From: Eimeria necatrix
Lineage: Eukaryota; Apicomplexa; Conoidasida; Eucoccidiorida; Eimeriidae
Assembly (NCBI RefSeq): GCF_000499385.1
Contig: NW_013654618.1
Location: 124,001-188,000 of the forward strand
Reading direction: 5' to 3'
DNA: 64,000 nucleotides
Position 1 is the first letter of the stretch; each line of letters opens with the position of its first letter. Both the position numbers and the translations under genes were made by a program. Shown one piece after another: positions 48,501 through 60,696 of this stretch. The notes beneath the pieces are model-generated. The model searched no databases. It saw nothing but the letters and a program-made list of their open reading frames with translations, and was not told where the DNA came from.

Positions 48501-49610
48501 AAAACAAGCGAAACTTGACGTCAGCGTGCAAGGCGGATCCTCGGAACCTCCTTGTTGCGTTACTTCACTGGTGTCATCACCCTTTCCGTTCCCCTCATAT
48601 TGTCTTAATACTGCAGTAGTGCACCATGTGCAGTGCCTAGAATGCACGCAACTACAATGTACCCGAGAGATGGCCTTCAGGGTCATAAAATGCAGAATAA
48701 GAACACTGGGGTAGTAAATAGAAGTGGGAAGCGTGCAAACAAAGAAACCCAATGCTCGAAGGAGATGGTAAGGTGTGTTATGCAGATACGCCCACAGTTT
48801 GGAGCTGGAGCCACTCATCGGCACCCCTTTCCACTTGAAAGAACTCCATGCACACGCTCTATGATGCTGTAAGCAGTGTTTACTCGATTGCACGACCCTA
48901 TAATTTGTCGAAATCCTAAACGCCTTCGAGTTATGCCGACGCATCAGCCTACGCACAACGGGCGGCGCCTGGCTTCGTCAAAATAATCGATGCACTAGCG
49001 AGAGCATTTTGCCGTATTCATCGTCCAGGACAATAATGGTCTCTTACTGCGCGCCGCTAAGATTACGACGCATAACGGTTATTAGATCCTTACTCACCTG
49101 CAGGAGCTCAGTTTGTCGAAGCCTTTAAATAGTCATATTTCTCGAAAGTTTCGTTTAAAGAGCTCACAATCACATTACTTGCAAGATGCACAACTAGGCG
49201 GCTGATGCAGTGCCACAGAAAACTGGCTTATAACAGTCTCAGGAGACAAGCACACTAAGCAGCGATTGGAGGCAAAAGTATCCGTGAACTCCGAAAGCCC
49301 GGCAGTTTGCAACCATCTTTAACTGCTTCCACGAGCAAGAGCCCATATCTCTTCCACAGTCGCTTTTCTTGGTGCAACTTCTTAGTCACTAGCGTTACAA
49401 ATTTTTGCAGCGCCATCATCAACGCTCGCTACAGCAGGAAAGGCCCCATTTTCTTCGCACGCATAGGTCTTGGCTTATGAGCACTATCCGATCTTCCGCG
49501 AGTGGTGCATTGCTGCAGCTTACCAAGTAGAAGAAGAAACCAGTGCGTCGCGCAGCCGCCGCCTATTTCCTTTTCTAACTGTCTTATCTGCGGATCTGCA
49601 CTCATAGCGT
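45580..49610. other. 4-kb gene-poor region
   Basis: No supported gene. Frames at 45696-46049 (+) and 48956-48471 (-) exceed 110 codons but show no family motif or exon partners. A very AT-rich patch lies at 46438-46540. Confidence 0.5.
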
Positions 49611-49969
49611 GTGCCGATCCTACCTAAATGTCTTACGCGGGTGCTCCACAAGCACCATGATCCTGCGACAGCTGGCTATTCTGGCCAGGCAGAGACCATC
49701 ATAGTTTTCCCCAAAAATTTTGCTGGCTCGGCATGCGTACCTATACTACAGTATGCTGGAAATCCAGCTCTACTCTCGCCTCCCCAAAAAGTCAACCAGA
49801 AAGATCCCTTCAGCCGATAACGCTGGCCATTGTCTCACGTTATTACAACCACGCCAGTCTAGATTTAGTAAGTAGCCTGCTTCTCACTATCCCGGATCAT
49901 GGCTCCATTTTTGTGCTCGTGAATTCTCTCAGCACATTGGCTCATTTTATTCCCACGAAGACGATATAA
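49611..49969 (+). pseudogene. Decayed Ty3/gypsy-like integrase fragment
   Basis: Two overlapping plus-strand frames (49611-49820 and 49733-49969) follow the plan of a retroelement integrase. LHKHHDPATAGYSG corresponds to the HHCC zinc-binding start, and after a frame change HASLDLVSSLL and VLVNSLSTLAHFIPT correspond to the beginning of the catalytic core. The second Cys pair of the zinc site is not intact (one Cys, in VPILQYAG, no CxxC), and the frame shift and stops mark it as dead. It is on the opposite strand from the reverse transcriptase relic at 2.2-2.7 kb and 47 kb away, so they are separate insertions or scattered debris. Confidence 0.75.
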
Positions 49970-50785
49970 GCTAGCACCGTTCGACTCTTTTTGTGTACCT
50001 TATTCTCAGAAACTGCCCCTATGGCTCATGGCCCTGGAGCTACTTTCAGCTGAACATGCCCCCTAAGTCCTGCGTGCGATGACACTTGAGCGAAGGAGGC
50101 ACTCGCAGCGGAGGCGTCCAATCGGGGAGGCTCAACCGTAAGGACGGATTGCCTTGTTGCCCTGAGTAGTTTGGCCTTTCTCATCATGCCAGGGGTTAGT
50201 TAACCCAGTGCACCGGGGCATAGGCCTGTTGACATCGGCTTGCAGGCCTCGTCTTCACAGCACAAGAAAGTCACTAGAGGCTCAAAACGGCTTACTTTAT
50301 AAACCAGTATTAACTAGCCAATAGCACCCTTGCTCACCACACACTTAAGAATCAAAAATGGCTAATCTAACCAAGGCAGTCAAGGCACTGCCAACTAAAC
50401 GGTTTTGAGTCCAGTCAAGCGAGTCGTAAGAGGTAGATTTCTCTGTTATTTCATGAGCAAAGTAGTCTACCGAGATCTCTGGCCCCGTAGACCATGCACC
50501 GTTGCATACGAGAGACCAACTCTTGACTCGTGTGATAAAATAGTGCGATAAAATAACTAACCCATTTGTTTTGTAGCTCAAAAGTCATACAACTAATGTT
50601 CTTCATGGAACTCGGAGTAGCTTCTTTCCAACCTGCGCCTGCAGCAAGTATGGTGGTGTCCAGGGCCTTGTGAATACTTCCATTTTTGCTCTTGATTTAA
50701 AGACTTATATCGCCATATTGGTGGCTCTTTTAGTTGTAATACCGCGTGATTACAGGGATAGCAGCTCAGACCACCTGAGCTCATG

Positions 50786-50969
50786 CACTTTAAAATACCA
50801 TTTATATTTAGTATCGGTAAGCCGCTGGCACTCCTCTGAGCCTCCGCTGAAAAACGGAGCTCAGTTTCGATAAGCCAGGGGCGCCCTCCTGAGCCTCCGA
50901 TCTTCAGCGGAGGCTCAGCGGAGTGCCCCTGGCTTATCGATTTTAAATATAAATGGTGTTTAAAAAGTG
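50786..50969. mobile_element. Foldback / MITE-like element with ~66-bp inverted repeats
   Basis: The left arm 50786-50851 and right arm 50903-50969 are imperfect reverse complements over nearly their whole length. Both begin (read inward) with CACTTT, pass through ACCATTTATATTTA and end at GAGCCTCCGCTGAA. Between them, 50868-50900 is a third copy of the inner half of the arm, in the same direction as the left arm. No protein is encoded. The structure fits a non-autonomous foldback or MITE-like transposable element. No clear target-site duplication was seen at the edges, so the true termini may lie a few bases away. Confidence 0.75.
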
Positions 50970-52032
50970 TATCACACTCACAATTACTGTTTGCTACAGA
51001 TTTGCCCTGCCCCTCCAGTGGGCCAGGCCAAATATTACCTACATGACTCCTAACTGGCTACATAGGTACAAGCATGCCTACTAACGGCTAAGTCATTTGC
51101 TGAATCCATAAGAAACATTTGCTGATATTTTCCCTTCTGTCTTGCTCCTTCAAGGAGGTTCTTTGTCTGCCTCGTTCTGCGTGGCATGGCTGGTTGCATC
51201 TGTGAATGGCATACCTTAAACCTGGCATTGCTGCAGAGCACGCAAAGCGTAGTCCCCTGCAAGGCTCCGGTTTGTTTATCTGGAGATTCAAATCTGCATC
51301 ATATTTATAACACTGAATGTAAATACCTTCGGAATAGTTCTTGCGCTTCACTGTAGTGCTGCGCAATGCATCTCCTCTAAGATTACACTGGACCATCACC
51401 ACAACACGGTCTATGCTTTCGTTGTGACCGATCACAGTCATACCGCGACTTCGTGGGATGCAGTATTACAAATTAAAATTATAATGAAACGTGGGTGCTC
51501 AGCTACGAAAATCCCCCACTCAAACTGGAGCAGATCTCTTTTGTCATCTCCCAATAAAGCTCCCCAGTGGATCGTCATGGTGTCGGCCGTGAGCGGGCTG
51601 AGCGAGCACACGCATAGAAGTAATAAGCTGCCTTTAGAAGGCATGCAATCACATTTGGACCGCTTATTTGAACCAAAGATCGCAATATCCTGTTAAGTGC
51701 CTACATTGGTCGTTAATGAGGCGAGATGGAGCGGCAGCCTTGCGACGGGGTGACAGAAAGCATATGCATCGCATTATGCGGCCTTTAGATAGGAAAAGCC
51801 CACCTTTGGACAAACAATTCGTATCGAAAAACAGTTATGATTCTTGTTTCGAGGTAGCTGAGACTATGCACGGCGTTACGTGCCTCCCCCGCATGCAGTG
51901 CCGTTTCTAGTTCGTTTTGCCCTCGTCAGTGTCCAACAGCAGCACAGAGGAGAAGAGCTTGAAGAAGCGCAGCCGCGATTCTGTAAGCGTTTCACCACCG
52001 CGGTGACCGCTAGCGTATTCTCCCATGCAATA
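50970..52032. other. Upstream region of paralogue B
   Basis: About 1.06 kb with no supported gene; it presumably contains the promoter of the gene at 52033. The coding frame remains open upstream to 51880 but begins there with GTG, so the extension is probably not translated. Confidence 0.45.
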
Positions 52033-53103
52033 ATGGACCGAGACCGTCGCTCCCTTTATGCCGAAACTGACTTCAGGTCATACAGTGGCAGTGGCAACAA
52101 CTATTTCCTCTTGGATGGTCAGGATGAAGAGAAGAATCCTCAGATGCCGGAACTGCGACTGTCGCTGCGGGAACTTCGCATGAGGCACAGGAAATCGACA
52201 GCTGCTTCGCTGGGTCTCAACAAGGGTGTCCCGGGCCGTACAGTGAGGGCGTGGATTGCTTGTTTTCTGCTTTTGCCTTTGGCTTTATCGTTATCTGTGG
52301 CTAGCCTGAATAGAAGCGAGGAAGAGCAGCTGCAACAACAGCAAAACACTTTGCCCGCTCACGAACCAGATGTCCGAGTCCCCTCGAGCCCCTCATACAG
52401 GGCATCAGCAGCTTACGGTACTGCAGGAGATACAGAATTGACGCAAGGGAAATTGCCTATGACACCGAACCTCCACCGCACCTTCCTGTCTCTCAAACTC
52501 ACAGAGGACAACGGGCTGCTGCGAACGCTACAGGGCCCCGAATGGGGACCAGTAAAAGAAGCGCTGCTGCGTTCAATGGACTCAGTGCTGGAGAGTCAGC
52601 CGGACGAGTTTGAAGATACAGACAATAAAGTGGAGACTATGCGGCTGATGCTTGCGATGGACTTGGCGTGTCTTGAAAACGTAGCGGTGGAGACCAAACT
52701 GGCTGTAGACAATGCGAGGGCCAGTCAGTCGGATAATCACAGCGAAGACATAGCAGCAAAAATAAAAGCAAACATCGACGCGAGGAGAAAACAGTCTAGA
52801 GCAGCCGAGCTGTGGGAGGTAGAGGTGCTGAAAGGCAAGCTGGGATCCAATCCCGAACTCAAAGCCGCGCTGCTCAAGTTGTTGCTGGCCGTCCGCAGCA
52901 GAGCAGCGTCAAGTGAGTACCTTAGTGCTACTGCTGGCACTGTGATGCTGCAGAGCGACCCGAGCCCCCGCAGCAAGGCTGAGGAGAATAGGGCTTATGA
53001 AGGTCAGACATTTTTGCTCAAGGCTGGCCAGCTGGCCGCCACTGATAGTCACATTAAAGAGAATGTTGTTCCCTGGTTAATCATTATATTCACTACTTTC
53101 TGA
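52033..53103 (+). CDS. Unrecognised single-exon membrane-anchored protein, paralogue B, 356 aa
   Basis: The ATG at 52033 (MDRDRRSLYAETDF) opens an uninterrupted frame. The plan matches paralogue A at 26140-27306: a hydrophilic N-terminal part, one hydrophobic segment (about residues 78-96, WIACFLLLPLALSLSVASL) next to a Gln-rich run, a long helical charged domain, and a short hydrophobic end (PWLIIIFTTF). Shared blocks include MTPNLH, LMLAMDLACLEN, LLKLLLAVRSRAA, SEYLSA and KAGQLAAT. The C-terminal domain is well conserved between the copies and the N-terminal ~75 residues are not, which suggests the helical domain is the functional part. The single hydrophobic segment suggests a type II orientation. 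No known family was recognised. Confidence 0.82.
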   Translation: MDRDRRSLYAETDFRSYSGSGNNYFLLDGQDEEKNPQMPELRLSLRELRMRHRKSTAASLGLNKGVPGRTVRAWIACFLLLPLALSLSVASLNRSEEEQLQQQQNTLPAHEPDVRVPSSPSYRASAAYGTAGDTELTQGKLPMTPNLHRTFLSLKLTEDNGLLRTLQGPEWGPVKEALLRSMDSVLESQPDEFEDTDNKVETMRLMLAMDLACLENVAVETKLAVDNARASQSDNHSEDIAAKIKANIDARRKQSRAAELWEVEVLKGKLGSNPELKAALLKLLLAVRSRAASSEYLSATAGTVMLQSDPSPRSKAEENRAYEGQTFLLKAGQLAATDSHIKENVVPWLIIIFTTF

Positions 53104-55150
53104 AAGAACAACTATATTCACATCCCTGTATCAGTGCACATCTGTTCTGTTGCACAATGTCGAAATTATCCGGTAAGCTCGAAACGCTGGCACTACTGCC
53201 AAAAATTGCACCTGCAGGAGTAGCAGGTGCAAGACCAGCGGCGGGAGCAGCTGTAATTCCTGAAACTTTCCAGGAGAAGCTCACAAACAAAATGAGGCGA
53301 TTATTGTTTTTATGTGAGGCTTAACAAATTAGGGGAGCGAGTTAGGCTGGAGCTAGGGTGAGATCGGCGATTATCTGCTGTTAGCACCGTTCAATTTTGT
53401 TCACCGTATGTGTTGCCTATCAGTTTCTTTAGATTACTCATGGATGCACTGCGCAGCCCAGAAACTACTCAACCAGTCGAAACTGCCACCATAACAATCA
53501 TTTTCTGTCAACTGCAAAATGAGGACGGTAGATGTAAGATGCAGGAGAGCCAAGCTGGCAACGGCTGGTAACCCACCTTGGAAGTCTTAGCCTGTAGCCC
53601 TAATTTAGCTTGAGCGCTCAGGAGAGCTACGTACGCGACCCCATAGTTTGAAAACATGTGTTGATCTGTTAGTCCCTCAGATGACTTAAAACATTCGCTG
53701 CCTAATGCTGTGCACTGTCACTTCAGTACATCTTCCAATTAATGCAGGAAAGCCCTACACTTGGGACGGCTGGAAGCGTATTTGCAGGTTACAGGAGCTG
53801 GACTGTTAAGAGGGGCCAGCTACCAGCGAGGTGAAATGAGGCTTGGGAGCCAAGGTAGACCTAAGAGTTGTCATGTGATTTAGGGCCTCGGCCACGCAGT
53901 AATGCTTTCAAGCAAACTGAGCTATGGTGTCGACAACTGAAACCAGGTGACATAGTGGGGACAATGCTCTTCGATGTGCTACTTTTTAGTTGAGGGGTCT
54001 CACGGAAAGTGCTGAGTTTCATGAACTCTTGAAAGGCCAAGCGTATGCGGATTCTCCTGCTTGTTCCTAAAACTTGCAGAATTGCCCGCCGACATCATTG
54101 CTGTAGCCCTTGGCAAAGCTAGCAAAGCACCTTCTTCCCGAGCCCCTTTCTTTGGAACATAGTCCTTACGGCCTAGCCGAGGGCGAAGACATAAACTTTA
54201 TTTTTTAATGTCGCAGCAGCGCTCGAGTATTTTCGAGACTTGAAGCAACGCTTGCTTGCGGTGTTGCAGTGGCTCTAATGTCAAGGAGCCATAGACGCAG
54301 CATCACTATTGTGTTGTTAGGGTTCGCTGGTGCAACTTCTATCACTCAAGCAGAAGACCCTCGGGAAATTTTACTCAATCGAGAAAATGCCCTCTGCAGC
54401 AATCATCAATGTCATATACTCCGAATTTGCGGTGTGCTGCGGTCTGACCACAGATCACTCGTTATTTTGCGAGAGTAGTTACACTGGCAATTTTTTGTTA
54501 AAATTGTTTATGGATTTAGTTACTTTGCTAATTTGTCAATCGATGCATTTTCATACTACGCGCGAGCTGCAGCAAGTGGGGCTGCGTATGAGTTATGCTG
54601 CATGCAACACAGAAACTTCGCAGCCTAACCAAAGAACCCTAGTATCATTGAAATATCAAACCAGTAATTTATTATTCGCGTATCTTTAACCCCGTTTTCC
54701 CAGCACGGGGCAGAAGACGTCTACAGCGAAGCCTGAATTTGCGCGGCTCCATATGAACGCAGCCCCGCAAACGTCTGCATTCGCCGATGTTCCCTGTTGC
54801 GGCAGCTTTTTTATCCAAAACAAATTGTAAGGGATCCTCTGGAGTTCTACGGAGCTGATTACTTGCATATTTGAGGGTTCCCAGACGTCGGAGTGAACCG
54901 GACGACTCGCTTTTTCAGGTAGAATCGCAGTCGTCGATACGCTGGGGCCCTGTCACAAGTTTGTGTTATTCAGAAGCTCGCCAGTTGTACCTACGCAATC
55001 GGCATAGCCTGTCGAAATCCTTTTCTGTGTAATATTTATATCCTGTGCCCCCCATCCTCCCTGAAATAGACCTCTTTCTGCCTGGGCGCAAATCGATAGT
55101 GGCGACAGCGCCTCTAGTGCCCACACCGCCTTCGTTACAACTGCTGTTCA
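53104..55150. other. 2-kb intergenic region
   Basis: No open frame with recognisable content and no repeats of note. It presumably holds the UTP3 promoter at its right end. Confidence 0.5.
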
Positions 55151-58100
55151 ATGGCCAAGGGTAAACGGGGGGCGGGCCGCAGGCCTGCTGCTTCGTCCCG
55201 CAGCACAGCGGCTTCCCGCGCTGCTTCCCGTGGCGGTGCAGCTGCCTCAGTGAATGCAGAATATTTGTCCGACGGCTCTGAGGATTTCTTGCCTCTGAGC
55301 GGAGGGAGAAAAGATGAGCAAGACAGCGAAGACGAGACCGCAATTATGCAACAAATGGGACTTGAGGATGCCGAGGACACTGCCAGTGACGAGGATGGGG
55401 AAGAAAGCACGGAGGGGGGATCTGCAGAGTCGGATGAGGGTAGTGACGACGATGACCAAGATGATGGTAAAGCATCAGGTGAGCAAACTAGTCTTTATTT
55501 GATTTTTCCCGTTTGCATGCATCCACGGCTGCCTGCGCCAGTCAGACTCGAGTTTAGGTGCAGCCAACTACCAACTCCCGCTTCCCCCTCTGTTCATAGA
55601 CGGCTATGGTGCTGCTGGGGATATCTAGTGGCACTTTTTTTCAAATAACTGAGCATCTGCAGTGTTAAGTACCTCTGCAAACCTTTGCCTAAGACCTGCA
55701 CTGGTGCTTTTTCGCGTGTGTTGCTGCCGCCAGATGATGACGCTGCCAACTCCGCCCCGAGCTCCGATGAGGAAACCCGCACGGCCTGGGGCCGGAAAGC
55801 CAAAGACTTCTACGACGAAAGGAGCGACGAGGAAAGCAGCGAAGACGAAGAGGAGCTGCAGGAGAGAGCGGCTGAGGCGGTGCGGGTGACGGAGGTGGAG
55901 GAGATGGAGGGGGTAAGAGAGGAGCACTTCGGAGCCGATCCCAGGTCCATTGAGGCGTTGAAAAAGCTGCTCGACATGCAGGGCAAGTCGCTGCAGCAGC
56001 AGCAGAAGGGGGCCGACAAAAAAGCGGCAGAGGGAACTGAACAGGAAATGCTGTGGCAGGCGAGGCTTGATGCGGTAAGCCGTTGGCCCTGTGCGAGGAT
56101 TCACTGTTTGACAGAGAATCATCGAAAAGCCGAACAAGTGAAGTATATTTCATGGTTAGAGCCATGAAACCAGTTTCATTCCGAAAGCTGGAGTCCAGTC
56201 AGAAGGGGGAATGTCCAGGCTTGATAAGGAGCTAATGGACAAGTACTTGCAAGTTTTATTGGGCAACAATCTAATCGTATAGTGAGAGTGGCCATATTGA
56301 CGGCTTAAAATCTTTCGGGTGGATCACTGCATGCATATCTCATGCTTCTCAGTGAATTTAAGGTGTGCGGGCAGCTGCATAGCATCGTTACATTTCCCCG
56401 TTTTTCCGCCTCACCGCTTTTGAATTCAGGAAGTGGGTGCAATTCTGGATGGATTTGCGGTTTCTACGGAGCAGCAGCAGCAGCAGAAACCACAGGCGGC
56501 AGCAGCAGGCTTGAGTGAAGATGAATTAAAGGAGATAGTGAATACGGCACACCCCGAGCTTGAGGGGCTGCTACAGGAGCTGCGGGACTCTCTAAAAGAA
56601 GTAAATCAAAAAGTCGAGCCGTTAATCACTCTCGCAAAGGCCAAAAAGTTCTTAACTCAAGAGGTGCGTCATCTTAGGTGTACGAGGAACTCATGAACTC
56701 ACGACCCCGGCACTACAAGGTTAACCTTTCGGTTCTTACTACTACTTTGCTTGTTATTCGACTCATGAGCATCATCATTCTTCTGCTTTTGAAATCCTTA
56801 TCATCCCGCCTGTGCACTTTTTGAATGTAAAATTTTCAATTTTTGCTTTCGGCATCATATGTCAGGGCGTGTCTCTCTTGGACGCCAAGAACCAGCTGTT
56901 GCTATCTTACTTGACATACCTTGCATATTACATTTTGTTGAAGGCGCATGGGGTGCCTATTGCCACTCATCCCGTCCTTGAGCGCCTAATAGAGACGAAG
57001 TTGCTGCTGCAGAAATTGCGGCCGATTGAAGCAGCACTGAAGCCGCAGCTGCAGCGGCTGCTGTCTAGTGCAGGGGAAGGTACGCGGCGACCACTATTTT
57101 TCCCCTGTTTTTTGTCCCCTCTGTGTTCTGCGTTATGAAGTTGCGTGCTTAAGTCGTCGCAACGTGCATGTGCATTCATACCACTATGCAAATCAGCTGT
57201 TGTCACTCCTGCACCTTTTTCTCAATAGATCCGGTAGATTAAAACAATGTATAGGTGTGATTTGTTCTGTTTAGGGTCCCATGATTCAGCGGCGCCTCGC
57301 GCACGGCCGGAGGCTTTTACTGCAGTTGGTGAATCTGATGGGGATGAGAGTGGAGATGACAATGGAGATGAAAGTGCAAGTGGAAGTGAAGCCTCAGATG
57401 TAGAGGGAGACGAGACCAAACTGTCGCCACAAATGATTGAGATGGAACACACTACAGATAATGTACGGAAGCTTTCGATCAGAAACTGTAAACCCAGTGG
57501 CTGGACTATCTGTCTTCTGGTTCTCCTCTTTCTCCATCCCGTCTTCAGTTGGAGTTACAGCTATGGGCACAGAAGCTCGCACGTCTTTCTGGTTATTTTG
57601 CTTGATTTTGCATGGGCCATCCATGTTCTTACATTTCCCGTGTTGTTCACCTGTGTTCAGGCCTCAGCATCCAGACGTGCCGCTCGCGAGTTACAACGCG
57701 CTGCAGCCCGACTGAAGAAGAGCGAAATGGTGCGGGCAGTGAAGGAAATGACTGGGGATGCTCCTGAGGAAGTAGGAATAGAAAGGTGGCTGGCGGCTAA
57801 GGCCCACAAAGCGGCAGCCAGGGAGGCGGGGCTAGTAGCAGACGATGAAGACATGGAGCTGATGAGAAGGTCTTTGTCAAAAAAGGAAAGAAAAGGTAAA
57901 TCTGCTCATATATGGGTCTACATGGAGTGTTTTTGCGATTAACGACAGATGTTTTTTTCTTCAACTATACTCACTATTCCTGTTGATGGACGGGGAGGCT
58001 TAGTGGTTGGGTATGGGGGCGCAGCTGCCCTGAAGTGCACAGAGTGATGTATCAATATTACTTCAATTTGAAATGAAAAACGAAGTTTGCGTACTGAAGT

Positions 58101-60228
58101 TGATTGCGAAGAGCGCACAGTTGACACAAACGTGCACTAGTTGTGCATTGAAAATGTGGATGCTTGCTTATATATGCCCATGTAACTTCAGATGGTGATC
58201 GTATACAGTTAGAAAGAGACGCTTACAAGTAGTTGTCTATAGCGTTTTTGAATAGAACTACAGTTTCACTCGTTGTCGTCGCTCTTCATGCTGCAAATTG
58301 CGCCACGGTTCAGAGCCTACTTAAGTACATATTAAGCCGAAAAGATCTGAGAGGCAACGCCCTTTAGCTCTAAGCTGTAAGTATTGTTTTCATTTTGAGG
58401 TTTATGTTTATTAAACATAGTTGCATTCTTTTTGCGGTGGTTTGTGCACAGTTCAAGCAGCTCAGCGCGCGCTTTTTGAGCGCCGCGCGGCTCTTTCTGT
58501 TGGCTCCACCTTAGAGGATTTATCAATTTTTTGTGAAGAGGAGTTGGGGGGTGTTGGCGAGGACGACAATGGACCGTTTGGCTCGCAAAGTAGAGGGAAA
58601 GGGAAGGAAAAAGCCAGAGGGAGAGGCATGTTGAGTCACTATTTGAATGCAGCAAAACAAGCAGCAGAAGAAAACAAGAAGCTGAACAAGGCGTTTGCAG
58701 AGAAACTCGTCATCGCCAGACAACAAAATCTGCAGCACTTGAACAGGAAGAACCATAAGGAAGTGAAAAAGTGAGGAAACGGGTTCCACTGCCAAGAGAT
58801 GAGGTGTTTGCTCATTTGAAAAGTGTTCAAAGCCACACAGTGCTGTCGCTGGGCTAGTTTTCGTCAAAGTTTACAGTGAAGCACAGAACGGAGTCCACTT
58901 TAATGCCTCAGCGTACTAAGTATGCGTATGTAGACATTTACTATGTATTTATAGTAAATCTCCGTGCAACGTTTAATGTCAAATGCGCTAGTTAGCGTAG
59001 TGCTCTTAAAGCAACACGGAAGGTGATTTATATCGATTCAGGTCAGCTCCAAAGGAAACGAAAGCAGGGGCAGAAGAAAGTGAAGACGAAGAATTTGCGC
59101 GTTTAGTTGAGGAGACAAAAGTGCGAAAAGAAAAGAAGAAGCAACAGATGAAAGAAAAGGCGGAGCAGTTCCTACCAGAAAGTGAACCAGAGTTTGAAGG
59201 AAGAAGGCGTGAGTAGGCTCTAAACGTTGTAGTGTTTCATTTAGTGCATGCATACCAATTCATTACTCAACTGGTTTCTTGCTTGCCTTTCCGTTTATGT
59301 TTCTAGATGCGTAGCATACCGCTATTTCGGTCTTCATTCAGCCGTAGTTATTCTCTGACAGTTTGATGCGTGGATGAATAAGTTGCTGTTTGCTTGCGTT
59401 TATCGTTCGTACTGACTTTGGACCTGAAGTTTTACTTCAGCAACTTGTCCATGCGCATTTTGTTGATATTTTTGTACAGTACTAGTGTGGGTCTTCGTAC
59501 AGCTGCGTACATTGCTTTGCGTACACATGCAGTAAATATTTATATTTATATACGCAAGCGCAGTGGGTGCATACATGCAATATATATACGGTGTATGAGC
59601 GTGTGCATCTGCTTACGCGAATTCGTGTGTATATTTGAGATACTGCATCTGAATATAAGCCAGGTGTGCATTCGTGCACGTGAGCATGCTTGTCTATCGT
59701 GTAACCACTGAAAGCATTACTGGACAAATCTGCATTATATAACCATTAGTGTCGATTCCTTTTACTTATTTCATATAGACGTGACGAAAGAAATAATGGC
59801 AAATAGGGGGCTCGTGAGGAAGCGAAAAAAGTACGAGGGAAATGCACGCGTCCACAACCGAATGAAGTTCGAACGGAAAGCGAAGAAGCTCAAAGTGAGA
59901 CTCTCTCACTTGCTTGTTTGTGCTTGTCGTTCCGTTTTCCCCGTTAATTTGGTTTACTCTGTCCCTTTCGCTTTAGGCCGTTTCCTCTTTGTTGTTCCCT
60001 CTGTCGGGTCTACTTCTTTCTGCTCCGCTTTAACGGTTTGCCATATGGTGCTCTTTGGCACCCATCGGCGATGATAGGCTTAACCAGCCGGTATGTGAGT
60101 TGTGTTCAATATGTCCTTTCTCTGTGCAGTCACTGAGGCCAGAAATGCGTGCAGTGGAAGACCGGAGCTACGAAGGCGAAGTTTCTGGCTTGCGTGCAAA
60201 CCTGAAGAGGTCGCGAACACTGCATTGA
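55151..60228 (+). CDS. UTP3: SAS10/UTP3 small-subunit processome protein, 10 exons, ~746 aa
   Basis: Exons: 55151-55478, 55734-56074, 56430-56663, 56866-57079, 57275-57462, 57661-57895, 58452-58770, 59042-59208, 59779-59894, 60130-60228; phases agree and the sum is 747 codons. The N-terminus is basic, then long acidic Ser/Asp/Glu tracts lead to TAWGRKAKDFYD. The Sas10/Utp3/C1D domain follows (about residues 245-370): HPELEGLLQELRDSL, GVSLLDAKNQLLLSYL, YILLKAHGV, HPVLERLIETKLLLQKLRP. The C-terminal Sas10 motif is ANRGLVRKRKKYEGNARVH, then SLRPEMRAVEDRSYEGEVSG. UTP3 is a nucleolar U3 snoRNP/processome factor needed for 18S rRNA maturation, and its Sas10 C-terminus binds pre-rRNA. The poly-Gln run in exon 3 is a typical coccidian insertion. 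Confidence 0.93.
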
Positions 60229-60696
60229 AGCTCCTGGCACTTGTTCCAGCTTAGCTGATCAGCAATTAGTTGTCTCCTTTCACGTTTTTTTTCCCATCTG
60301 AAGGGGCTTGGGCAAGGGCCTCGCTACACCTGACTTGCTGCTTTATTTCGTTGCTTTTCAGCTGACTTGGGTTTTACCTAGCTATATTTCAATTCAGGCC
60401 GTTGACATGCAGTTGGGGTATCAGTCCTAGTATACGCTGGTTGAGTTCAGGCCAGTGCCCGTCTTGAGTTCCTCAGAAGTATGATAGTCTTTGAACTCGA
60501 GTTTACTCTGAAAAATACTGAGTTACGTGGATCCAAAGCTTTCTTGCTTCTTCATGCTGTCAAATTGTGACTCTTCCGGAACCCGCGAAGGATATGTTTA
60601 CACTGTGTACAACCTGCATGGATATTCGTGATAGTGATGCCAGTAATTGCAATTAGCTCTATCAGTAACACGCATTACATCGTACGAGCAACCAGC
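60229..60696. other. Convergent spacer
   Basis: 468 bp between the 3' ends of UTP3 (+) and the secreted tandem-domain gene (-). Nothing recognisable. Confidence 0.5.

Noticed and set aside
51880..52032. N-terminal extension of paralogue B
   Set aside because: The extension has no ATG, begins at GTG, and has no counterpart in paralogue A.
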